Below are positions 36,707-44,721 of a stretch of DNA of 64,000 bases, in pieces. The position numbers were made by a program, and so were the translations under genes. Numbering within the stretch: position 1 is the first letter of the stretch; the number at the start of each line of letters is the position of its first letter. The notes under the pieces were generated by a model. That model was not told the origin of the DNA and searched no databases. It saw nothing but the letters and a program-made list of their open reading frames with translations. The DNA is from Tenericutes bacterium HGW-Tenericutes-2 (GTDB lineage Bacteria; Bacillota_I; Bacilli_A; Acholeplasmatales; Acholeplasmataceae). The stretch is taken from positions 1 through 64,000 of the forward strand of contig PGXL01000005.1 of assembly GCA_002839095.1 (NCBI GenBank). The letters run 5' to 3'.

Positions 36707-37946
36707 ACATAACACCTTGATCAACATTTTCAACCTTGAGTAAAAGATTGAAGTGTGCACATGTCTTTTGAACAATGCTCATCCCCAGCCCAAACTGGCC
36801 ATTTCTTCCTTTTTCATAGGGTTTAAATAATTGTTCGATAAATTTATCACTAATTCGCTCACCATCGTTATAGAAGGTGAGTTTTTTATTTTTCAATGTA
36901 ATCACGATCTTTGATTTGGCATAGCGAATTGCATTGTCAATAATATTTGAAAATGCTGTATAAAAATTCTCTTTGACACCAAAATAGGTTGAGTCATCTA
37001 GATCTAACTTGAAATCAATTGGTGTTCTATACTTTTGATTATTCACAATATTAATGATAACATCCTTGATTACAACAGTTTCAAATTCATTTTGATCCTT
37101 TAAATATTCAAGTTTGTTTAATTCTAAAAGTTGTTTAACCTTTTGATTGAGTAGTTCTGCTTGTTTAATAATAACCTCAGCTTCGCTAACATCAGAAACT
37201 CCGTCAGCTATCGCTTCCGCATAGGATTGGATAACTGCAATTGGTGTTTTAAAATCGTGTGAAATATTTTGAAGCATTTCTTGTTTAGATTTTTCTGAGT
37301 ATTGAATTTCTTGTCTCATCTTTTCTATCGTTAATGCTAAATCAGTAATTTCATCGTTTCCATCGATTTCGATTGGAACCTGGTAGTTGGTTCTAGATAA
37401 CAATTGAACCTCTCCCTGAAGTCTTTTCACGCGTAAGACGGTGATTCTGGACCACATGAGTATGATTAGATTTCCTAGTAATACTAATGCGATAAAGCTT
37501 GCTCTAACTAATGCGGAAAATGAGTTTCCGATAACATCTAAATAAGCTTCAGATGTAAATACGATGATAGCACTATTTCCTGGTCTTCTTTCAATTTGAT
37601 AATAAAAGTTAGTTCCACTAATGACTTCATCATATGTACCACCTGGAATAACTCTTAGCTTGTTGTATAGAGTTTGTGCGGTATAATTTCCATCAAGAAT
37701 ATCAATATTGTTGCTTTTAACTACAATATTTGCATTAACGATAATATAGCCATTATAGCTACTACCAGCAGGATTATCGATATTATCGCTGACTTCCTGT
37801 AAATATTCAAATAGTTGAAGTTTATTTTGTTCAACTCTTAAATTTGCAAGTACTCGATTGAATGCAACGATAAAAATGAGACTGGTTAACAGCGTCACAA
37901 TCGTAAAAATTAGATTGAGTTGTGTTGTTAACTTAATCTCTTTCAT
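36687..37946 (-). CDS. Two-component sensor histidine kinase
   Basis: A 419-residue membrane kinase. An N-terminal helix (FTIVTLLTSLIFIVAF), an extracytoplasmic sensor of about 115 residues and a second helix (FIALVLLGNLIILMW) precede a HAMP segment. HisKA has the H-box ISHDFKTPIAVIQSYAEAI; HATPase has NIIDNAIRYA and the G box GLGMSIV. The signal is unknown. It overlaps the response-regulator gene by 4 nt. Confidence 0.92.
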   Translation of the reverse strand: MKEIKLTTQLNLIFTIVTLLTSLIFIVAFNRVLANLRVEQNKLQLFEYLQEVSDNIDNPAGSSYNGYIIVNANIVVKSNNIDILDGNYTAQTLYNKLRVIPGGTYDEVISGTNFYYQIERRPGNSAIIVFTSEAYLDVIGNSFSALVRASFIALVLLGNLIILMWSRITVLRVKRLQGEVQLLSRTNYQVPIEIDGNDEITDLALTIEKMRQEIQYSEKSKQEMLQNISHDFKTPIAVIQSYAEAIADGVSDVSEAEVIIKQAELLNQKVKQLLELNKLEYLKDQNEFETVVIKDVIINIVNNQKYRTPIDFKLDLDDSTYFGVKENFYTAFSNIIDNAIRYAKSKIVITLKNKKLTFYNDGERISDKFIEQLFKPYEKGRNGQFGLGMSIVQKTCAHFNLLLKVENVDQGVMFTIEPL

Positions 37947-38599
37947 AACAACCTGTAACCAAATCCGTAAATGGTTTCAATCTTTAAATCAGGCATTTTG
38001 TGTCTTAAGCGACGGAGTAGGTCATCGACAACGCGGTCGCTACCATAATAATTTTCTCCCCAAACGTGCTTTAAAATTTCTTCTCTTCCGTATGCTGTGT
38101 TCATATTTTTCAAAAAGAATAGAAGAAGCTCAAACTCTTTGTTTGTTAGATCAATTAATTCTCCATGATACTTAATTTCTCTTCTCGTAATATTAATTTC
38201 ATAATTTGCATAGTTAACAATTTCTGAAGTTTGCGAGTTGAAATGTCTTTTTAAGACTGACTTAACTCTAAGAATCAATTCTCTTGGTGAATAGGGTTTA
38301 GCTAAATAATCATCACTACCTAACTCAAGTCCCATAATCTTATCTAAATCCTGATCTCTGGCCGAAGTAAAAATAACAGCTGATTGACTATTGTTTTCCT
38401 TTAACGCTTTAATTAAATCGTACCCATTGATTTCTCCAGTCAGCATAATATCAAGTATCCACAAATCTACAGTGTCATTAATATGCTTCATCGCTTCTTC
38501 GCCACTATAGAAGACAGTTGTTTCATAACCTTCTCTGCTTAGGTACTTTCTGATAATCTCTGATAAGTCTTTTTCATCTTCAACATAATATATTTTCAT
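37943..38599 (-). CDS. OmpR-family response regulator
   Basis: A 218-residue regulator: receiver domain with phospho-acceptor Asp in LWILDIMLTG (near residue 54) and the Lys in YLAKPYSPREL, then a winged-helix DNA-binding domain (EILKHVWGENYYGSDRVVDDLLRRLR). Partner of the kinase gene that follows with 4-nt overlap. Target genes are unknown. Only a weak TATAAT is seen upstream. Confidence 0.93.
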   Translation of the reverse strand: MKIYYVEDEKDLSEIIRKYLSREGYETTVFYSGEEAMKHINDTVDLWILDIMLTGEINGYDLIKALKENNSQSAVIFTSARDQDLDKIMGLELGSDDYLAKPYSPRELILRVKSVLKRHFNSQTSEIVNYANYEINITRREIKYHGELIDLTNKEFELLLFFLKNMNTAYGREEILKHVWGENYYGSDRVVDDLLRRLRHKMPDLKIETIYGFGYRLL

Positions 38600-38611
38600 T
38601 CGTACACCCCT

Positions 38612-38647
38612 TTATTAGTAAAATAAGCGTGCATCAGCACACTTATT
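38612..38647 (-). terminator. Terminator between serS and the two-component genes
   Basis: On the minus strand AATAAGTGTGC TGAT GCACGCTTATT (one G-U pair) is followed by TTTACT. The gap 38600-38741 holds nothing else that I recognise. Confidence 0.7.
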
Positions 38648-38741
38648 ATATCATATAGAAAAAATAGAGAGAAAAAATAGAAGTACTTATATCATAGCAA
38701 ATTGTTATGTGAAGTCTATGGTTTTTTAATGTGAAATTGTG

Positions 38742-40019
38742 TTATCGAATGATATTGACTTTCATATAGGGTACAAGCACTTCTGGAACAGTAATTGTTC
38801 CATCCTCATTTTGGTAATTTTCTATGATAGCAATCATTGTACGACCGATTGCTAAACCAGAACCATTGAGTGTATGGACGTATTCTGTCTTGCTATCCTT
38901 AGTTCTCTTGAAACGGATATTTGCGCGTCGAGCTTGGAAATCTTCAGCATTTGAAATAGATCCAATTTCGCGATACATATTTTGTCCAGGAAGCCATACT
39001 TCAATATCAAATGTTTTTGCCATACCGAAGCCCATATCACCTGTAGATAGAGCAACAACGCGATAAGGTAATCCTAATCTTTTTAGTACTTCTTCTGAAT
39101 TTAAAAGCATTTTTTCTAATTCAGCATAGGAATCCTCAGGCTTTGTAAATTTGATTAACTCTACTTTGTTGAATTGGTGTTGTCTTAAAATACCTCTTGT
39201 GTCTCTTCCTGCAGAACCAGCCTCAGCACGGAAAGCTGTTGTGAAGGCGCAATAGTTAAATGGTAGCTGGTCTCCATCAATGATTTCATCACGATGAAGG
39301 TTAATAGTTGGTACTTCGGCGGTTGGATTTAAATACCATGCATTATCTCCAGCGATAACCTTGAATGCATCATCTTTAAACTTAGGAAATTGACCCGTAG
39401 CAAACATACTCTTTTCATTGACGATGAAAGGAGGAATTATTTCTATATAATTATGCTCGTGTGCGTGAAGGTCCATCATCCATTGAATTAATGATCTTTC
39501 TAATCTCGCACCAAGTCCTTTATCAACAACAAAACGTGTGCCTGTGATTTTCGTAGCTCTTTCGAAGTCAAGAATGTTTAGCTTTTCACCAAGCTCGGTG
39601 TGATCCTTTATCTTAAAGTTAAAAACTCGAGGAGATCCAACCTTTTTAATCTCAACATTTGCAGATTCATCTTTACCAATTGGAGTAGTTTCATGTGGAA
39701 TATTTGGTGTGATTGCTAATATGTTGAATATCTTTTCTTCAATGATGTTAAGTTCTTCATCTAGTGCTTTTATGTCATCACCTAAATGAGCAACATCGTT
39801 TAGTACAGATGTCGCATCCTGTTTATTTCTTTTTAGCTCACCAATTTTTTTAGAAGCCTCATTTCTGAGTGCTTTTTTTGATTCAACATCAACGATGACT
39901 TGTTTTCTTTGGTCCTGTAGTGTGACCAACTCTCTTAGGTATGAAAAATCTCCATTTCTTTTGGATAATTTTTTTATAACCTCTTCAACATTTTCAGTTA
40001 CGTACTTTAAATCTAACAT
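38742..40019 (-). CDS. serS: Serine-tRNA ligase
   Basis: A 425-residue class II synthetase that charges tRNA-Ser (and Sec if present). The N-terminal long coiled-coil arm (about residues 30-100), motif 2 (TTAFRAEAGSAGRDTRGILRQHQFNKVE) and motif 3 (LNGSGLAIGRTMIAIIENYQ) are complete. It is preceded by a serine-specific T-box leader. AAGGAGGAAAAGG lies before the ATG. Confidence 0.97.
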   Translation of the reverse strand: MLDLKYVTENVEEVIKKLSKRNGDFSYLRELVTLQDQRKQVIVDVESKKALRNEASKKIGELKRNKQDATSVLNDVAHLGDDIKALDEELNIIEEKIFNILAITPNIPHETTPIGKDESANVEIKKVGSPRVFNFKIKDHTELGEKLNILDFERATKITGTRFVVDKGLGARLERSLIQWMMDLHAHEHNYIEIIPPFIVNEKSMFATGQFPKFKDDAFKVIAGDNAWYLNPTAEVPTINLHRDEIIDGDQLPFNYCAFTTAFRAEAGSAGRDTRGILRQHQFNKVELIKFTKPEDSYAELEKMLLNSEEVLKRLGLPYRVVALSTGDMGFGMAKTFDIEVWLPGQNMYREIGSISNAEDFQARRANIRFKRTKDSKTEYVHTLNGSGLAIGRTMIAIIENYQNEDGTITVPEVLVPYMKVNIIR

Positions 40020-40046
40020 TTCCTTTTCCTCCTTAAAAATATAAAA

Positions 40047-40252
40047 AGTCCCTAGATATACATATCTAAGGACGTCGATTGACGCGGTACCACCTTAGTT
40101 CTAGAAATAATTCTAGCCCTCAAAAGTCTATAACGCAGACATGCGGATGTGATTAGCACCACTAAAGAGTAGATTCATTATTTTCGTTGAATCACTTTCA
40201 CCAACCGTGATTTCTCTAAACTAACAAAGATAATTACTATTCTCTTTTACGT
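40047..40252 (-). promoter_or_regulatory. T-box riboswitch of serS
   Basis: Minus-strand leader with the T-box AAGGTGGTACCGCG (40096-40083) and a Stem I specifier loop reading GAA-TCT-AC, giving UCU (Ser). The terminator AGTCCCTAGATAT/ATCTAAGGAC with TTTTTA (40074-40041) lies before serS. Uncharged tRNA-Ser should favour antitermination. Confidence 0.93.
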
Positions 40253-40261
40253 GTTACCTAT

Positions 40262-40290
40262 ATTATATGCGTTTTAACTATAAATGTAAA
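40262..40290 (-). promoter_or_regulatory. Promoter of the serS T-box transcript
   Basis: On the minus strand -35 TTTACA (40285-40290), a 17-nt spacer and -10 TATAAT (40262-40267). Confidence 0.75.
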
Positions 40291-40304
40291 GATGATATAT
40301 AGGA

Positions 40305-41171
40305 TTACTTGGCTTTACTATTGATCAGCTTTTGAAGATCATCTTTGAGCTCATCTTTTTGAAGACCAAAGTCTAAAATCGCTTCTACATAGTCAATTTT
40401 ATTTCCTACATCATATCTTTTCCCTTGAATATCATAGGAATATACTTTTTCTGTAGCCATCATTCTTAGAATTGCGTCTGTTAATTGAATTTCATTTCCT
40501 GCACCCTTTGGTTGATTTTTTAAATAATCAAATATACCTGGTGTAAGAATGTAGCGTCCACCGATTGCGCTTCTAGATGGAGCTTCTTCAACTTTTGGCT
40601 TTTCAATAACGCCTTTTAATTCTATGATTGGACCTTTTTGGTTTTCTTTTGGAATACAGATGCCATATTTAGAGGTATTTTTAAGTTCAACCTCCATGGT
40701 TCCTAAAACGGACGCATTTACCTTTTCATAAACATCAACAAGCTGCTTAATCGCGGGTTTATCCTTACCGACATACATATCATCGCCTAAAAGAACTGCA
40801 AATGGTTCACCATTAACAAATGTTTCAGCCTGTAAAACTGCATGACCTAAACCTAATTGTTCTCTTTGTCTTATATAATGTATATTCGCACCAACTGCGA
40901 TATTTCTAACAAGACCATATTCATAGTGTCTATTTTTAGATAAAAGAATAGTTTCTAGCTCCATATTGTAGTCAAAGTAGTCGATGATTGCATTTTTGTT
41001 CGCACTGACAATCAGTAAGATGTCAGTGATTCCTGCATCGATTGCTTCACTCACGATGTATTCAATCGTTGGGTGATCAATAATTGGTAATAGTTCCTTT
41101 GGTAATGCTTTAGTGATCGGTAAAAATCTTGTGCCATAACCTGCTGCTGGAATGACTGCTTTTTTAATCAT
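40305..41171 (-). CDS. galU: UTP-glucose-1-phosphate uridylyltransferase
   Basis: A 288-residue nucleotidyltransferase making UDP-glucose. KAVIPAAGYGTRFLPITKALPKE is the signature; LLGDDMYV holds the metal Asp, and GVIEKPKVEEAPSRSAIGGRYIL follows. The ATG at 41171 has GGAGGAAG 5 nt upstream; the frame extends to 41267 without support. It overlaps the DUF368 stop (ATGA type), so both are coupled. UDP-glucose would serve glycolipid or teichoic-acid anchor synthesis with GalE. Confidence 0.95.
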   Translation of the reverse strand: MIKKAVIPAAGYGTRFLPITKALPKELLPIIDHPTIEYIVSEAIDAGITDILLIVSANKNAIIDYFDYNMELETILLSKNRHYEYGLVRNIAVGANIHYIRQREQLGLGHAVLQAETFVNGEPFAVLLGDDMYVGKDKPAIKQLVDVYEKVNASVLGTMEVELKNTSKYGICIPKENQKGPIIELKGVIEKPKVEEAPSRSAIGGRYILTPGIFDYLKNQPKGAGNEIQLTDAILRMMATEKVYSYDIQGKRYDVGNKIDYVEAILDFGLQKDELKDDLQKLINSKAK

Positions 41172-42052
41172 ATAACTTCCTCCACTTTTTGACCTTTTAC
41201 GGTTATGATATGTGTTAAGTATAAGCCTAATACAAAGAATAGTGCTCCGAGTAACCAAATGTACCAATCTGTGTTGAATACATTTTCATCGGTGTTTTGC
41301 TGAAGTGTGAATAAAATATTAAATGGCGAAATAATGACAATTCCTAAAACTCCAAAATAGAAATGTGATTTAAAGTGCATGAGTAATTGATACATTATTT
41401 TCCCCATTCCAATAAGTCCTACTATAGCACCTAGAATAAGAAGTAAAAGCATAGGAATATATGGTGCGATTTCAGCGAAATTAAGTGTTAAAAATGCGCG
41501 AAAAACATCATCAACAAGATCAATTAATATTTGAAAAAATCCAAGTGCGAGAAGCATGGTTGCTCCACTTAATCCAGGAGTGATTAATGCAGCTGCGAAT
41601 ATAACTCCAATGAAAAAGATAACAACATAATATATCCATGAGTTAGTTGAAGAACTTCCTTCTTGAATGAATAGAAATCCTATCATCATTAGCATCATTA
41701 AAATCATGACTAAAAAGTGCGAAAAGCGATATCTTTCTGATTTAAGTTCTTTAATAATCCCCGGAATTGCTCCAAGAATAAATCCTATAAAGAGTAGAGT
41801 AAAAGGTATAGGTAATGCCTCTAAAAATATTTTAATAAATAAGAATCCAAAACCTACCCCAATGATAACTCCAACAATATATTCCCAAACACTTTTTAAT
41901 GCTTTGAGAGGATGCTTAGTAAAATCATTTAAAGCCGTTATGAGTTCTTGATATATTTTTAAAATTGCAGCAATCATAGAACCGCTAATTCCAGGAAGAA
42001 TACTTCCCATCCCTACAAACGATCCTTTAATGATTTTCATAATTTGTTTCAT
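41168..42052 (-). CDS. DUF368 domain membrane protein
   Basis: A 294-residue polytopic membrane protein with about eight helices. The N-terminal GSFVGMGSILPGISGSMIAAIL and the internal repeat AALITPGLSGATMLLALGFFQ match DUF368; recent work links the family to undecaprenyl-phosphate translocation (as PopT). That would fit uppP, read divergently next to it. Function here is inferred. Confidence 0.88.
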   Translation of the reverse strand: MKQIMKIIKGSFVGMGSILPGISGSMIAAILKIYQELITALNDFTKHPLKALKSVWEYIVGVIIGVGFGFLFIKIFLEALPIPFTLLFIGFILGAIPGIIKELKSERYRFSHFLVMILMMLMMIGFLFIQEGSSSTNSWIYYVVIFFIGVIFAAALITPGLSGATMLLALGFFQILIDLVDDVFRAFLTLNFAEIAPYIPMLLLLILGAIVGLIGMGKIMYQLLMHFKSHFYFGVLGIVIISPFNILFTLQQNTDENVFNTDWYIWLLGALFFVLGLYLTHIITVKGQKVEEVI

Positions 42053-42205
42053 TTTTGCTCCTTGTGCGAAGACTTAATTTTATTATAGACCAATTTAGAT
42101 AGAATGCATTTCATGATAACTTCAAAGATAATAAAAGAAAATGGATTGTTTATATTTTAACATATTTTGATTGAATTAATATGCTATAATAAAGTCGGTG
42201 ATTAT

Positions 42206-43018
42206 ATGGAGCAATTTATAGAAATAATTAAATATATAGTACTTGGAATCATTCAGGGAATAACTGAAATTTTTCCTGTATCTAGTAGTGGACATCTTAC
42301 GCTTTTTAGTCATCTTTTTCAAATGGATTTAACAAATTTAACTGTTTTCTTAATGATAACGAATACGGGCTCATTCTTAGCCCTACTCTATTTTTTTAGA
42401 AAAGATGTGGGTCAACTGATCAAAGGAACCTGGTGTTATTTGATAAGAAAAGATGAGACTGGAAAAGAAGATTTCGTGTATGTAAGTAAGCTAATTATTG
42501 CAGTCATTCCAATCGGAATTTTTGGATTCTTTTTCAAGGATTATTTACCAAGCGATCTACTCTCAATTGGCTTCGCATTGATACTTACTTCGCTTCTATT
42601 ATTTTACATTTATAAACAAAAGGATATTCAATGGAAAAATGAAGTATCGTGGAAAAATGCTCTAATCATTGGTGCATTCCAAATGTTTGCTATATTCCCT
42701 GGAATATCAAGAAGTGGGATAACGATGACAGGTGGATTAATGCAGAAGATCGAACTTAAGAAAGTGTTGAAGTTTTCGTTCTTAAGCTACTTAGTTGTTT
42801 CTGTTCCAGTATCTTTATTAGGGCTTTATGAAGCCTTTAACACCAGTGAGCCAATACATTATGTTGGGTATACATTGGCATTTATAATGAGTTTTGTATT
42901 TAGTTTATTGGCTGTTAAACTTTTATATAATTACGTCAAAGTAAAGAACTTAATTTACTTTTCAGTTTACTGCTTGATCGTAGGTATTATTGCTATTACA
43001 CTATTTTATATAAACTAA
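42206..43018 (+). CDS. uppP: Undecaprenyl-diphosphatase
   Basis: A 270-residue membrane phosphatase (BacA type) recycling undecaprenyl pyrophosphate. GIIQGITEIFPVSSSGHLTLF and the second motif PGISRSGITMTGG carry the catalytic Glu, His and Arg residues. Eight predicted helices. GGTGAT precedes this ATG; a longer frame at 42167 would overlap the TATAAT-like promoter at about 42186. Divergent from DUF368. It points to a lipid-carrier-dependent envelope polymer. Confidence 0.95.
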   Translation: MEQFIEIIKYIVLGIIQGITEIFPVSSSGHLTLFSHLFQMDLTNLTVFLMITNTGSFLALLYFFRKDVGQLIKGTWCYLIRKDETGKEDFVYVSKLIIAVIPIGIFGFFFKDYLPSDLLSIGFALILTSLLLFYIYKQKDIQWKNEVSWKNALIIGAFQMFAIFPGISRSGITMTGGLMQKIELKKVLKFSFLSYLVVSVPVSLLGLYEAFNTSEPIHYVGYTLAFIMSFVFSLLAVKLLYNYVKVKNLIYFSVYCLIVGIIAITLFYIN

Positions 43019-43032
43019 TTTTTAAATACGAT

Positions 43033-43070
43033 AAGCCGATTTTGCATAATCAAAATCGGCTTTTTTTTAT
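43033..43070. terminator. Bidirectional terminator between uppP and galE
   Basis: AAGCCGATTTTG and CAAAATCGGCTT form a perfect 12-bp stem with a CATAAT loop. On the plus strand it runs into TTTTTTTT. On the minus strand, coming from galE, the run is shorter. Confidence 0.9.
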
Positions 43071-44038
43071 TATCTATTTGATATTTTTTTACGGTAATTA
43101 TAGTCAGAAAGTACTATATCTTTTAACGTGTATTTAGGTATCCATTTTAATATGTTTCTTGCTTTATCATTGGATGCGATTAGCTCAGCAGGATCTCCAT
43201 CTCTACGCGGTCCAATAATGTATTTAAGTGGGGCAATTTCATTGACTGCCTGTGCTACTTCTAAAACTGTATAGCCGCTATTTGATCCTAAATTCATAAT
43301 CTCAGATTTTCCACCGCCATTTAAATATCTAGCACCAAGAACGTGTGCATATGCTAGGTCGGAGACGTGTATATAGTCTCTAATGCATGTTCCATCTTTG
43401 GTTGGATAGTCATTGCCATATATTGTCAAATGGTCTCTTAAACCAATAATGCCTTGTATAGCGACAGGTATTAAATGTGTTAATTGATCCTTCATTAATC
43501 CGATTTTTAAGGATTGATCAGCTCCTGCAACATTGAAGTATCTAAATATTACATAGTTAAATCCATGTGCATTGGCAACCCATTGAATCATCTTTTCAGT
43601 AGCAAGTTTAGTTTCTCCGTATGGATTGATTGGCATCGTAATATCTGTTTCTTTGCATACACCACTTGCTTCACCATAAACTGCAGCTGTAGATGAGAAC
43701 ACAAGTTTTTTGACATTATATTCATTCATCACTTCAAGTAATGTGCGAACTCCTTCGACATTATTATGATAATATTCAAGCGGTTCCTTTACTGATTCAG
43801 GTACTACAATTTTAGCAGCGAAATGCATGACCACATCAATTTTTTCTTGCTTAAAAACTGATGCAATATCCTCTTTATTTCTGATGTCACCCTTATAAAA
43901 TTTCGCCTCTGGATGAACTAACTCCATATACCCTGATGATAGATTATCGAGTATGATAACTTCCTGATGATCCTTGATTAATTCATATACAGTGTGAGAC
44001 CCAATATATCCAGCTCCACCTACTACTAAAACGCGCAT
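43070..44038 (-). CDS. galE: UDP-glucose 4-epimerase
   Basis: A 322-residue short-chain dehydrogenase-type epimerase interconverting UDP-glucose and UDP-galactose. NAD motif VGGAGYIGSHTVYEL at the N-terminus, catalytic SST and YGETK, and RYFNVAGAD are intact. GGAGGTTATC precedes the ATG at 44038; the frame runs to 44176 but the extra part is hydrophobic and overlaps the next gene. A TATAAT lies 30 nt upstream. Confidence 0.96.
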   Translation of the reverse strand: MRVLVVGGAGYIGSHTVYELIKDHQEVIILDNLSSGYMELVHPEAKFYKGDIRNKEDIASVFKQEKIDVVMHFAAKIVVPESVKEPLEYYHNNVEGVRTLLEVMNEYNVKKLVFSSTAAVYGEASGVCKETDITMPINPYGETKLATEKMIQWVANAHGFNYVIFRYFNVAGADQSLKIGLMKDQLTHLIPVAIQGIIGLRDHLTIYGNDYPTKDGTCIRDYIHVSDLAYAHVLGARYLNGGGKSEIMNLGSNSGYTVLEVAQAVNEIAPLKYIIGPRRDGDPAELIASNDKARNILKWIPKYTLKDIVLSDYNYRKKISNR

Positions 44039-44066
44039 GATAACCTCCAAAGTTAATATACTTTTA

Positions 44067-44717
44067 TTATAAACTAATTTTGTCTTCGTGTGAGAAAACG
44101 AAATATGATACCCAATGAAGAATAAAGAAAATAAGGATGAAAAGAAGTGCAAATCCAAGATGAGTAAATACTCCACTTATGATAGAAAATATGTCTAAAA
44201 TCTGCCATGAATTAAACCTTAAAAATCTGCCTATGAAAATACCTAAGGATGAAAGTAAAAATAAGGATGAAAGTATTAAAATTTTATATTGTATTTTGTA
44301 TTTCAAAATATATAATTCAAGTTTCTTTATGGATGCTATACCTAGCTTTGCAGCATATAGTGCACCAATTGTTATATGCATGAAAACAACCCAATCTTTA
44401 ATCATCATCTCATAAATATTTGGATAATTCGTAAAGAAATTATAATTTTCCAAATGGATAAAATCAGTTAGCACATAAAGTGTGTTAGGAAAGAAAAGCA
44501 CATAAATGATTAAAATAATTACTAAGTACAATTTCTTAGTTTTCTTCTTATACAAATAAACGTAAGCTTCTGCGAGTAGGTAAACAATGGTTGCCAACAA
44601 AATATTCCAGCCTAAGAAAATAACAAGTCCATTATTTAATATGACACCTAAAATTATAGAGGTAATTATATATACAGTTGTTAGTATGTAATATATGTTT
44701 ATTCTTCTTACGTTCAT
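44067..44717 (-). CDS. DUF1361 family membrane protein
   Basis: A 216-residue membrane protein with six or seven helices. VFLGWNILLATI-like (IFLGWNILLATIVYLL) and VLFFPNTLYVLTDFIHLE match DUF1361, a family of unknown function. It begins 4 nt after the LTA-synthase-like gene and ends near galE, so the three may share a transcript. The role in envelope lipid metabolism is only suggested by neighbours. Confidence 0.82.
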   Translation of the reverse strand: MNVRRINIYYILTTVYIITSIILGVILNNGLVIFLGWNILLATIVYLLAEAYVYLYKKKTKKLYLVIILIIYVLFFPNTLYVLTDFIHLENYNFFTNYPNIYEMMIKDWVVFMHITIGALYAAKLGIASIKKLELYILKYKIQYKILILSSLFLLSSLGIFIGRFLRFNSWQILDIFSIISGVFTHLGFALLFILIFFILHWVSYFVFSHEDKISL

Positions 44718-44721
44718 CTAC